Source of the DNA: a virus
Strand: one strand, 5' to 3'
Virus record (IMG/VR): IMGVR_UViG_3300024348_000109
Span: 1-39,926 of that record
DNA length: 39,926 nt
Every line of letters starts with the position of its first letter. Within the stretch, counting starts at the first letter, position 1. Below, in pieces: positions 30,492-38,369 of this stretch. The position numbers were made by a program, and so were the translations under genes. The notes beneath the pieces are model-generated. The model had not been told where the DNA came from. It was given only the letters and a program-made list of their open reading frames with translations, and searched no databases.

Positions 30492-31162
30492 CTATAAAAA
30501 GGCTAGATTTTGCAATTGACAAAAAAAGCGTAAGCACTCAGGACGACTCTTTTCGGTGGGGCGGTTATGTAGCAGGGTACGGCAATATCGATAGCTACGG
30601 CGATGTGATAAATAATGGCGCTTTCGCTAAAACGATAGGCAAGACCGTCCCTGCTATGTTTGAGCACAGCACAATAGTGGGCAAGATGAAAGCGATCAGA
30701 GAGGATGAGTACGGGCTTTTTGTGGAAGGCAGGATGCTGCCTGGGGCCGCGCAAAATCCTAAAGTCGGCGACGTATCGGCGATGCTGCGTTGGATGATGA
30801 GTAGTGATGACATGTTTGATGCTGTCGAGTATAAAATGAGTGTTGGTGTTCGTGTGATAAAATCCTCGAATGGCGAAAAAGACGGGCAAAAAGTTAGGTT
30901 TTTAGAGGAATTGGAACTTATAGAAGGCTCTATTGTGATGTTCGCTGCGAACGAAAACGCTGTAATCACAAATTTTAAAAGCGATTCTTTTTTGTCTGTT
31001 TCTGATATCGAAAAGATGTCCACCCGCGAGCTGGAGGCGGCGTTTAAAAATGGTGTTAAAATGTCTGATAATTTAGCGAAAAGTGTTATCTCAAAACTCA
31101 AAAGCCAAAAGGATAGCGCGATTGATTGGAGCTTGGTCGTGAAAGCGATTAATGGATCATAG
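30488..31162 (+). CDS. HK97-type prohead protease
   Basis: A 224-residue S78-family protease. It has the FRWGGYVAGYGNIDSYGDVINNGAF start, His60 in MFEHST and Ser118 in YKMSVGV, the catalytic pair of this family, and the ELELIEGSIVMFAANENA end. It should process the capsid N-terminus and itself during maturation. It overlaps the previous gene by four bases (ATGA). A short spacer with a GCGC-containing hairpin (31163-31176) precedes the capsid gene. Confidence 0.9.
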   Translation: MTIKRLDFAIDKKSVSTQDDSFRWGGYVAGYGNIDSYGDVINNGAFAKTIGKTVPAMFEHSTIVGKMKAIREDEYGLFVEGRMLPGAAQNPKVGDVSAMLRWMMSSDDMFDAVEYKMSVGVRVIKSSNGEKDGQKVRFLEELELIEGSIVMFAANENAVITNFKSDSFLSVSDIEKMSTRELEAAFKNGVKMSDNLAKSVISKLKSQKDSAIDWSLVVKAINGS

Positions 31163-31229
31163 CGCGGGAGGCGCTTGTGTTAGGGCGGGACGCCATTGGT
31201 TTATTTTTAATAATTTTGGAGCATAGGAA

Positions 31230-32441
31230 ATGAGTGATCAACAAATCGTAGCTGATATCACCAAAGGGATTGGTGAGCTACACGAAAAAATTGAAAAGTT
31301 TGGAAAAGAGTCAGCTGATGTGAAGTCTTTTCAAGATAAACTGATGACTGATGTTAAGAATTTTGAGGGAAATAGGCAGGAAATTGATAGAAAACACAAG
31401 GCCTCTCAAGAGAGAATCGAGGCATTAGAAAAGCATTTAGCTAAAGCAAACGCGCCTCAAAACATTGATGTTAAAGAAGTAAACTCTATTTTTGATGACT
31501 TTGTTAAGAAAGCGCAATCTCATGAGACAGGGATGAGTGATTTTTTAACAAAATCTCAAAGTGCTGCCAATGCTGCAACAGGTGGGCAAATGATCACGCC
31601 AAACTTATTGTTAAATAGGCTAATCACCAATATTGCGGACGTTAGCAATATGATTAGCGAATCAACAATATTTTCTGGCGATAACATGTCCAGTATCTCG
31701 ATCCCAAAAGAAACGATTTTGATTGGCGATAGAGCGCCAGTTGGCGAGAAACAAGAATCAAAAGACGAAACAGATGTGTCGTATCAAGCGGTAACAATTA
31801 ATGCTACTAGATTACACACTCTTACAGCAGCGACTTATGAATTGTTAAAAGCTCAGTCTGTAATTACAGAGGCTACGATTGGTAATAGATGTTTGACTAA
31901 TCTGACGAATCAAATTCAAAGATTGTGTGTTAAAGGCGATGGCATTAGCAAGCCAAAAGGTTTTTTAAAAGAAAAATATCTTTTGGATAACGCTTTACCT
32001 TCACAAGGTCAGACAGGTGACAATACTAAAGTTACCTGGACGGATGTGATCAATGTTCAGAGACGATTCCAATACTCAAGATATAGGGGCGTTGGTAAAT
32101 TTTATTTGAATTTTGATGTTTTTGCTGATCTAGCAACAGAAAAAGATGGTGAGGGTAGGCCTATCTATATGCCAGGTATTAATGGTGCGAACCAAAGCAC
32201 CTTGAATGGGAAGCCATTCGTTTTTATGCCTGATATGGATAAGGTTTTATCAGCAAATACAATGCCATTGGTTTTTGGCGACATGAAAGCGGCCTACACC
32301 ATTTTATTGGACGGGAACTTCAATGTATACAGAGATGACATAACTCAGCAAAAGGTTGGGATTATCTTGATTGGGTTGGCAACGATGGCTGGTGGCGCAA
32401 CTGTAGACGAAAACGCGCTTGTAGCAGTTAAAGGAGTATAA
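31230..32441 (+). CDS. Major capsid protein (HK97 fold)
   Basis: A 403-residue capsid protein. Residues 1-105 are a coiled-coil delta/scaffold domain (VADITKGIGELHEKIEKFG, KHKASQERIEALEKHL), likely removed by the upstream protease near KSQSAANAATGG. The rest shows the HK97 core: NMISESTIFSGDNMSSISIPKE, NATRLHTLTAATYELLKAQ, GDGISKPKGFL, FADLATEKDGEGRPIYMPG, MPLVFGDMKAAYTILLDGNF. A GGAG ribosome site lies upstream. It is the last gene of the protease-capsid pair. Confidence 0.9.
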   Translation: MSDQQIVADITKGIGELHEKIEKFGKESADVKSFQDKLMTDVKNFEGNRQEIDRKHKASQERIEALEKHLAKANAPQNIDVKEVNSIFDDFVKKAQSHETGMSDFLTKSQSAANAATGGQMITPNLLLNRLITNIADVSNMISESTIFSGDNMSSISIPKETILIGDRAPVGEKQESKDETDVSYQAVTINATRLHTLTAATYELLKAQSVITEATIGNRCLTNLTNQIQRLCVKGDGISKPKGFLKEKYLLDNALPSQGQTGDNTKVTWTDVINVQRRFQYSRYRGVGKFYLNFDVFADLATEKDGEGRPIYMPGINGANQSTLNGKPFVFMPDMDKVLSANTMPLVFGDMKAAYTILLDGNFNVYRDDITQQKVGIILIGLATMAGGATVDENALVAVKGV

Positions 32442-32443
32442 AC

Positions 32444-32827
32444 ATGAGTGTTCAAAAAAATCTATCACAAGCCTTTAAGGGTATTCAGTTGGCGGCAAAC
32501 ACGCCATTGACTTTGGCTGGCTTAAACTACGCCTCGGGCGTGATGCTTTACTTCCCGACTGGAGCAGCAAATATCACGATCACGGAGAGAAGTACAACGA
32601 CTCCTGCGAACGATGGTCTTGTGCCAACAGAACGGCTGGTTTTTAATCCTAGCCAGGTATCAGCAGCGCAAGTTGTTGTTGATTCTGCAAATAAGCGATT
32701 TTCTATTTCAGGAACTAATACCGCTTTCATTGGGTATTACAGCTCAGCGTATCACGATAGAATCGAGTGCAACACCGCGTGCACGGTCGTGATTATGGGC
32801 TCTAAAGACTGGAAGGAGTTCGCATGA
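32444..32827 (+). CDS. Putative capsid decoration protein (127 aa)
   Basis: A 127-residue beta-rich protein (IQLAANTPLTLAGLNYASGVMLYFP, FIGYYSSAYHDRIECNTACTVVIMGSKDW) encoded two bases after the capsid gene. The size and place match head decoration proteins. No clear family was recognised, and there is no signal or membrane segment. It overlaps the next small gene by four bases (ATGA). Confidence 0.55.
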   Translation: MSVQKNLSQAFKGIQLAANTPLTLAGLNYASGVMLYFPTGAANITITERSTTTPANDGLVPTERLVFNPSQVSAAQVVVDSANKRFSISGTNTAFIGYYSSAYHDRIECNTACTVVIMGSKDWKEFA

Positions 32828-32991
32828 TAGCGCAGCTCGATTTTACCTGGCTCGACCGCGAAAGTGGAAAAGTCAAGTCTTTTAAAAAAGGCGATGCTTT
32901 TGATCTTAAAGCTGATAGGCAGTTGGCTATCGACTTAGGCTACATTGCCGAAAAAAAGACAAAACAAAAAGACGAGCCAGTTGAAAAATGA
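32824..32991 (+). CDS. Hypothetical protein (55 aa) in the head-neck region
   Basis: A 55-residue protein (QLDFTWLDRESGKVKSFKKGD, then AIDLGYIAEKK and a Lys-rich tail) overlapping both neighbours by four bases, so translation of the cluster is coupled. The short beta part and charged tail are typical of small head-tail linker genes, but no family can be named. Confidence 0.65.
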   Translation: MIAQLDFTWLDRESGKVKSFKKGDAFDLKADRQLAIDLGYIAEKKTKQKDEPVEK

Positions 32992-33620
32992 CAAACTTTA
33001 TAGATCAGCCACCACTTTCTGACCCATCCCCGCTTTTGTTGGGTCGGCTAAAACAACAACTCAAAATCCTTGATAACACGAGAGATAGCGAGCTGCTGGG
33101 GTGGTTGTCTATATCAATTGATCTTGTCGAACGCTACACCTGGAGGGTTATCCGAGAACGCTTAATTATCGGGCAATTCTCCAGCTTTATCAGCAGCAGA
33201 ATAGAGAATAACGAATGTGCCGATGTTTTAGACTTTAGAAGAACGCCGACGAATGAGTTGGTGCAGGTTGTTTATAAAGCAAGCGCTGGTGATGAGGTTT
33301 TAGACGCGCATTTTACGATAGTTGATAGCTATGCAGAGATAGCTATTGATTCAGAGCCTGCGATTCTCGATAGCGAAAAAGAATACCCAATCGAGGCGAC
33401 TTGCAATTGCGGCTATAAGATAGTTTTGGGGGGTTGGGCTTGCCCTGCTCCTATTCAACAAGCCATTATCTCAATGGCGGCGTGGGCGTACTCCAACCCT
33501 TCCGATTGCGGCTCGTCTGGTTGCTCATGTTCTGGGGCTGGGTCTATGTCAAATGGCATTCGGCTGCCACACGAAGTTGCGTTATTGATAACCTCCTATC
33601 TAATTCGAAGGTTTGATTGA
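32988..33620 (+). CDS. Head-tail connector protein (gp6-like)
   Basis: A 210-residue protein with the helical start LGRLKQQLKILDNTRDSELLGWLSISIDLVERYTWR, characteristic of HK97 gp6-type connectors that join portal and head-closure ring. The C-terminal part is also helical (PIQQAIISMAAWAYS) and contains a Cys- and Gly-rich loop (CGSSGCSCSGAG). Placement after the capsid genes and before the closure protein supports this. Confidence 0.75.
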   Translation: MTNFIDQPPLSDPSPLLLGRLKQQLKILDNTRDSELLGWLSISIDLVERYTWRVIRERLIIGQFSSFISSRIENNECADVLDFRRTPTNELVQVVYKASAGDEVLDAHFTIVDSYAEIAIDSEPAILDSEKEYPIEATCNCGYKIVLGGWACPAPIQQAIISMAAWAYSNPSDCGSSGCSCSGAGSMSNGIRLPHEVALLITSYLIRRFD

Positions 33621-33621
33621 T

Positions 33622-34041
33622 ATGCGCTGCGAGTATCGCAAATACAAAAAAGAGCGGCTTTGTGTTTCAGATTTAACCAAGGTGGCGACGCTAATAAGTA
33701 GAGCGGCTGTTGGCGAGAGCCTTTTTGATACAGTACAAAGCATTACACAAGAGCTGGTGATAAAACAGGCATATTGTGCAATGCGGAATCAGCTTGTCCA
33801 GAACAGAACATCGGATGTTAGGCACAATGGCATAAATATAGGCAGCGATGCAACGCATCTAATCTCTTTTCGTTTTAAGGACGTAAGCGATGTTGTTTTT
33901 GATCCAGCCGTAGTGTCGCTCGAGGTTGAATTAATAAGATATAGAGTCATGTCGGTTGTAAACGTTGGCGAAAACAACGAGATTGTAGACTGCCACTGTG
34001 TTGTTCGCGGCGATGTTGGATCAAACCAGGTGAGAACATGA
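33622..34041 (+). CDS. Head closure / head-tail joining protein
   Basis: A 139-residue protein from ATG 33622. In-frame TTG 33613 lies only two bases after the GAAGG site and is less likely. It is mostly beta (HLISFRFKDVSDVVFDPAVVS, VELIRYRVMSVVNVGENNEIVDCHC), as in SPP1 gp16 / head-tail adaptor proteins that also read R-x-R-V-x-x-V. It lies between the connector and the gp10-like gene and overlaps the latter by four bases. Confidence 0.65.
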   Translation: MRCEYRKYKKERLCVSDLTKVATLISRAAVGESLFDTVQSITQELVIKQAYCAMRNQLVQNRTSDVRHNGINIGSDATHLISFRFKDVSDVVFDPAVVSLEVELIRYRVMSVVNVGENNEIVDCHCVVRGDVGSNQVRT

Positions 34042-34427
34042 TTACTCTAAAACTCATCAAAAACATTAAGGCTAACGGGGTTGTGCCAGCGATTAATCAA
34101 TCGCTAATCGATTGGGGGCGCGTTTTAAAGGATTATCACGTTTCAAAACTGACAAGCGGCAGTCGAAGTGGAAGGCTGTACGGTTCTCACCGAGCATCGG
34201 CTCCAGGCGAGTACCCAGCAAATCGAAGCGGGACTTTGGTTCGATCAGTTGGGGTGGACGTGAAAAATAAGCAATTGATTTTTGGCGAAGGCGCTACTTA
34301 TGCTAAATTTTTAGAGTTTGGCACAAGAAAAATGGATGCCCGCCCACATTTAAAAAGGTCAGCTGATGCTAAAATCGGTCATCTTGAAAAGCTGTTTAAT
34401 TCAAAAATACCGAGAGGCATGAAGTGA
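34038..34427 (+). CDS. HK97 gp10-like tail completion protein
   Basis: A 129-residue protein. The middle SGSRSGRLYGSHRASAPGEYPANRSGTLVRSV segment and the C-terminal ATYAKFLEFGTRKMDARPHLKRS match the HK97 gp10 / Mu gpG-like family. These proteins act in neck assembly between head closure and tail terminator. It overlaps both neighbours by four bases. Confidence 0.85.
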   Translation: MITLKLIKNIKANGVVPAINQSLIDWGRVLKDYHVSKLTSGSRSGRLYGSHRASAPGEYPANRSGTLVRSVGVDVKNKQLIFGEGATYAKFLEFGTRKMDARPHLKRSADAKIGHLEKLFNSKIPRGMK

Positions 34428-35497
34428 TCAAACCAAGCGATGTTTTAAGGCAGCTTGTGCGGCGCTTACCGCATGAGACAACGAGATTTTGCGGCGCAGC
34501 AATTGTTAAATCAAACTTAAGAATCGAGTCTGGTTTTTTGAAGTTTGAAACAGCTGCGACGCTGCCATATTTTGTTGTGCGCAATTTAAAAATGCTAAAC
34601 CCGTGCAGTGCGGTTTACAACCCATCGTCAAAACTAACGATTGTAACAACGGCTCAAAAAAACAAGATCACAACGCCAAAAGACTCATCACGAAACAAGC
34701 TGGACACTCATGTCCAGACGGACGCTGGGGAGTTCCGCATTTTTAGATCTGTTAGCGCTTATATTTTTGAGGTGATTGGCGACGCTTCGGCTGCCGTCTT
34801 GCTCAAAGAACCTATATTTTACTCAGCCGGACTAAACAAAAACGTATCGGTAGTCGCTGGCACGGTTTCGGCAAAAATGAAAGAGTCTACATACGACTGT
34901 GTTTGCGAAGGCGAAGTTTTTGACTTTCGTTTAAACATAAACATCGTGCCAAACATAGACAGGATGGTGTCGCATTATGCAAGTTTGCCAAAAAATACCA
35001 CTTCACTATGGGTGTATGTGATTTTTGGAGAGCGCCAAACAATCTCAAAGCCAAGCGCTGATGCAGGGATTATTTCAGAGGCGAAAGGGACTAATGATGA
35101 GATTTTAAAAGTGTCTACTGATTTTGATCTCTTCGTTTGGTGGGCAACAGACACTCAGCAGGAGGCTGCTAAAAATCAACAGGACGAGGCGCACTCTGAA
35201 ATCTACGACATTCTAAACCGTTGCCTTTTTGGGCACATATCTGACGAGACGGGCAGTGGCGACTGGCTGTGTGTGCCTAAAAGTTCTGGTGGTGGGCAAA
35301 GCGAAACACTCGCCAATTACGTGCATAGGTATTCGTTTTTAGTGGTAGAATCGATTAATTATGCGGAAAATGGGCAGCGACAAGAAGTCGATTATTTTAA
35401 CGAGCCAGCCACAAACATTGATTGGGCTTTGTTGATAAAGGCTGGCAACGAGCAGCCGCAAGAGCTTAAGATTGATTTTGACAATTTGAGAGATTGA
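34424..35497 (+). CDS. Tail terminator-like protein with a large N-terminal extension
   Basis: A 357-residue protein. Residues of about 180-330 (SLWVYVIFGE, FDLFVWWATDTQQEAAKNQQDEAHSEIYDILNRCLFG, NYVHRYSFLVVESINY) have the form of Mu gp37-type / DUF1834 tail terminators, usually about 150-190 residues. Residues 1-170 are an extra, Lys- and Thr-rich region of unknown role. Placement between gp10-like and gp38-like genes is as in Mu. The stop lies one base before the next ATG. Confidence 0.6.
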   Translation: MIKPSDVLRQLVRRLPHETTRFCGAAIVKSNLRIESGFLKFETAATLPYFVVRNLKMLNPCSAVYNPSSKLTIVTTAQKNKITTPKDSSRNKLDTHVQTDAGEFRIFRSVSAYIFEVIGDASAAVLLKEPIFYSAGLNKNVSVVAGTVSAKMKESTYDCVCEGEVFDFRLNINIVPNIDRMVSHYASLPKNTTSLWVYVIFGERQTISKPSADAGIISEAKGTNDEILKVSTDFDLFVWWATDTQQEAAKNQQDEAHSEIYDILNRCLFGHISDETGSGDWLCVPKSSGGGQSETLANYVHRYSFLVVESINYAENGQRQEVDYFNEPATNIDWALLIKAGNEQPQELKIDFDNLRD

Positions 35498-35498
35498 T

Positions 35499-35705
35499 AT
35501 GAAAAAGATTTTTAAAAGCGTTTTGCCAGTAGATTTGCCATTTTGTTTGGCTGGCCAAACAATTGAAGTTGATTGTGATCAAAACGGCACCGCGGCAAAC
35601 AAAGAGATTAGAAAGCGTGTTTTGGATGGAGGTTTGATTGAAGTCAAAATCGCAACACAGGAAATTGAGAAAAAATCAAAAGTGAAAGGAAACGAAAATG
35701 AGTAG
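35499..35705 (+). CDS. Mu gp38-like small protein (DUF2635)
   Basis: A 68-residue protein (FKSVLPVDLPFCLAGQTIEVD, NKEIRKRVLDGGLIEV) that fits the DUF2635 pattern seen before sheath genes in Mu-type phages. Its role is unknown, though it is conserved in this position. It ends in a Lys-rich tail and overlaps the sheath gene by eight bases, where AAAGGAAACG supplies the ribosome site. Confidence 0.7.
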   Translation: MKKIFKSVLPVDLPFCLAGQTIEVDCDQNGTAANKEIRKRVLDGGLIEVKIATQEIEKKSKVKGNENE

Positions 35706-37293
35706 CGTGTCAATACCTTATGTAAGCGCCCAGCTGGTGCCTGGAATAACAGGGGTCTCTTTAGAGCGCCCGAGGATGTTGGTTGTGGGTACGGTACCTC
35801 AATCTAAAAATTCTATTTTTGATGGCGACCCTTACAAGCTTTTGAGCGTTTCGCCGCTTTCTTCTTATGAGAGCGTGCCGCTAAAGGATTTGGCCACAAC
35901 TTTTGGTACAGGCGAGCTTTACCACCGCTTAAAATACGCTCAGTTTGGCGTAAACAAGGCTTACCCAATAGATATTTTGCTTGTCAAAAATAACACGTCT
36001 ACGGCGGCGACGACGACAATAACGTTTGCTAACAACGCGGTAGAAAAGGGCACTTTATCAGTAGATGTTTTTAATGGTTTTGAATTTAGCGCAACGGTTG
36101 CTTATGAAGCTGGCGCAACGCCAACAGCATTGGCAACAGCGGTTGTTTCACAGCTAAACACCGGGGCGAATAAGCCGTTCGCGGCAGCCAACGTCGCAGG
36201 GGTGGTGACTTTGACATGGGTTGACGGATTCGTTTCGCAGTCAGTACCTATTCATGTTGTTTTAAAAGACGCCGCAACAACCGCCGTTGTTTCTCATGTT
36301 GCGAACGTTGTGCCAACGCAGCCAGGCTCGGATGTGTTTGATGCGATCGGTGACACGCGCTATACGTCTATTTTGTGGCCAGAATGGCTATTTAATAGCG
36401 TTGGGGTCGCAAACTCGTTGCTATTAGATCGTTTTAATACGTTTAACCGAATTTTGGATGGTGTGGTTTATACAACGATCACTGAATCTTATTCAAACAT
36501 TTTGCTTAATACTCAAACGTTGCAAGGGCAACCAATGAGCTTTTGGGCTGATAGAAAAGTGAATGGCTTGTTTGGCGCGTCTATCGGATCAAACAACAAA
36601 GCGATGCCGGATGTTAGAATGGCTTTTGTGGCAGGCGCTATTGATCGTTATCGCACCGAAGGCGCTGATTTGACTGACATCGTTAGTTCTGCCAATGGGC
36701 TTTTAGATTACACCGGCGGGGTTGCTTTGGCTTCTTTACCTTATCACAATATCCCCGTGCCAAAAACCAAACCTAGCAACCCATTGTGGTATTTTGACAA
36801 TGCCGACCAAAGCTCTTTGAACGATTTTAATCTATCCACCTGGGGGGTGAACAGAGCTGGTGTCCAGGAGATTACTGGTCGTGCTCGCACCATGTGGAAG
36901 GTGGACGCGGCGGGCAACGAGAATAAAACATGGTCGCCTTTAGAACACTTGTGGACATCCTCTGTTGTTCGGGAGTATCAGTTTTTAAAAGTAAAGCAGT
37001 ATTTGGCAAAGATGCGCTTGACTGGTGGGGCTTTGGTTATTGGGCGCAGCATGACAAACGCTACTCTTTTAAAAGAAGAGCTTATCGGCTGGTACAGCGA
37101 ACTTGCTAAACAGGCGATTGTTTTGGATGGTGGCGAGTATATTGCAAGTTTTGCAAAAAAACTAACAGTTTCGATTGTGCCAGAGGATCAAAATGTGATA
37201 ATCGCTGGGGTTTACCCTATCGTGACGCATGATGGGGCGGTATATTTTACAATCCAGACAGTTGTTGATTATTCACAAAGCGCATCTGTTTAA
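35698..37293 (+). CDS. Contractile tail sheath protein
   Basis: A 531-residue Mu gpL-like sheath. Signature parts are VPGITGVSLERPRMLVVGT, YPIDILLVKNN, DAIGDTRYTSILWPEW, VNGLFGASIGSNNK, the AMPDVRMAFVAGAIDRYRTEGA region and ITHDG-like beta C-terminus (PIVTHDGAVYFTIQTVVDYSQ). Sheath rings contract to drive the tube. It precedes the tube gene by 24 bases. Confidence 0.9.
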   Translation: MSSVSIPYVSAQLVPGITGVSLERPRMLVVGTVPQSKNSIFDGDPYKLLSVSPLSSYESVPLKDLATTFGTGELYHRLKYAQFGVNKAYPIDILLVKNNTSTAATTTITFANNAVEKGTLSVDVFNGFEFSATVAYEAGATPTALATAVVSQLNTGANKPFAAANVAGVVTLTWVDGFVSQSVPIHVVLKDAATTAVVSHVANVVPTQPGSDVFDAIGDTRYTSILWPEWLFNSVGVANSLLLDRFNTFNRILDGVVYTTITESYSNILLNTQTLQGQPMSFWADRKVNGLFGASIGSNNKAMPDVRMAFVAGAIDRYRTEGADLTDIVSSANGLLDYTGGVALASLPYHNIPVPKTKPSNPLWYFDNADQSSLNDFNLSTWGVNRAGVQEITGRARTMWKVDAAGNENKTWSPLEHLWTSSVVREYQFLKVKQYLAKMRLTGGALVIGRSMTNATLLKEELIGWYSELAKQAIVLDGGEYIASFAKKLTVSIVPEDQNVIIAGVYPIVTHDGAVYFTIQTVVDYSQSASV

Positions 37294-37317
37294 TTTTAAA
37301 GATTTTAGGGGGTTTAA

Positions 37318-37713
37318 ATGGCACAGACACAAAGCATAAGCGTTTATATTGGTGGGCAGAGCATTCCTACAGAGGCTAACAGCACCACTTTCGAAGCGTT
37401 CATTGATAAGAAAAATGTTACCCCTGTCGTTATTGATGGGCGGTTGTCACAGGTGGGTTCGTCGAACGACGGGGAAAACAATCAAAAAATAAAAATTAGA
37501 TGTCCACTGGTTTATCAAGATGAGAATATTTTAGAAATAATCAATCGAGCAATTCGATCGGCTGGGGATAAGGGGGCTCGTTTGACTTTAAGGAATGATT
37601 CTGGCGTTGAGTATCGATATGAGAACGTACTTGTTACTGGGGGCGGCGAGATTACGGATAAAGACGGAAGATTTTTTGACGTTGAGTTTATGGGAAACCA
37701 AGTCGTAGCTTAA
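37318..37713 (+). CDS. Tail tube protein
   Basis: A 131-residue beta protein. ITQSISVYIGGQSIPTE-like start, then PVVIDGRLSQVGSSNDGENNQKIKIRCPLVYQDENILEI and VTGGGEITDKDGRFFDVEFMG match Mu gpM-type tube proteins. It polymerises around the tape measure. The GGGGG ribosome site lies seven bases upstream of ATG. Confidence 0.85.
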   Translation: MAQTQSISVYIGGQSIPTEANSTTFEAFIDKKNVTPVVIDGRLSQVGSSNDGENNQKIKIRCPLVYQDENILEIINRAIRSAGDKGARLTLRNDSGVEYRYENVLVTGGGEITDKDGRFFDVEFMGNQVVA

Positions 37714-37722
37714 GGAGACAAT

Positions 37723-38175
37723 ATGATTTTAACTTTAAACGACGGATTTTTAGATTATAGCGACACGGCGAAGAAACATACTCAGATTGATTTGTGCGAG
37801 CCGGTCGCGCGGGGAAGGGAAGCAAAAAAAGCCTTTCGATCATTCAAAGACTTGATTGCCGGCATCGATTCTGAAGCGCAGCTAAACACGATAAAGATGA
37901 TTAGTGGGATAGATTTTTCAGGGGTCGACTCAAAAAAAGATGTGAAAGAAGCCACTATTGAGGAAAAGGCGAAAGCGTTTTTGTCTCGCGGGGCGTGTAT
38001 AAATAAAAATATAAGCAACGAGCTTGTGGATTCTTTTTTCACATTACTGAAAGCAGAGCCATCTATTTTGAAGGTCAATGATCGCAGTCTCACAGATATT
38101 GAAATCGTGTCGTTGTCAGCAGGTGACGAGACGCTGATTGCAGCGTGTTATGCTGCGGTTTTTATGATGAGCTAA
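37723..38175 (+). CDS. Tail assembly chaperone, short form (Mu gp41-like)
   Basis: A 150-residue helical protein between the tube and tape-measure genes, the position of Mu gp41 and lambda gpG. Recognisable parts are RGREAKKAFRSFKDLIAGID and the middle TIEEKAKAFLSRG. The end (SAGDETLIAACYAAVFMMS) overlaps the next reading frame, with a slippery run at 38157-38164. It should guide tube assembly along the tape measure. Confidence 0.8.
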   Translation: MILTLNDGFLDYSDTAKKHTQIDLCEPVARGREAKKAFRSFKDLIAGIDSEAQLNTIKMISGIDFSGVDSKKDVKEATIEEKAKAFLSRGACINKNISNELVDSFFTLLKAEPSILKVNDRSLTDIEIVSLSAGDETLIAACYAAVFMMS

Positions 38176-38369
38176 CAATACTTGACGACAAGCACCTGTT
38201 AGCTCTATACGTAGCGACTGTCAGCGATGGTGCGATTGGATATGGAGACGCTTTTAAAATGAGCGCCCACGATCTCTATCAAACTATCGATTTTTTAAGA
38301 GTTTTTAATAAAGAAGTTGAAAAAAACAAATCAGTAAGCTTTACTAGAATAAGAGAGTTGTTAAAATGA
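38145..38369 (+). CDS. Tail assembly chaperone, frameshift extension (GT-type)
   Basis: This frame runs from about 38145 to the stop at 38367-38369 and encodes YDELTILDDKHLLALYVATV followed by a helical end. The first in-frame initiator, GTG 38145, has no ribosome site. The frame is -1 relative to the upstream chaperone, as in lambda gpGT and Mu. Its stop overlaps the tape-measure ATG (ATGA). It is probably made only as a fusion with the short form. Confidence 0.75.
   Translation: MLCCGFYDELTILDDKHLLALYVATVSDGAIGYGDAFKMSAHDLYQTIDFLRVFNKEVEKNKSVSFTRIRELLK
38157..38164 (+). promoter_or_regulatory. Probable -1 ribosomal frameshift site
   Basis: GGTTTTTA: the chaperone reads GTT-TTT-ATG, and a one-base slip back gives TTT-TAT on the same T run, then GAT-GAG. 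It lies nine bases before the zero-frame stop (38173-38175). The slipped frame continues into the conserved extension. It is not the lambda GGGAAAG heptamer. Confidence 0.6.

Noticed and set aside
30595-31101. Minus-strand 168-residue frame opposite the prohead protease
   Set aside because: The plus frame has clear protease motifs and overlaps its neighbours by four bases. The reverse frame is a compositional shadow without a ribosome site.
31163-31229. Terminator before the capsid gene
   Set aside because: A GCGC-type hairpin exists but no T run follows it, and the next gene is in the same direction with a good ribosome site.
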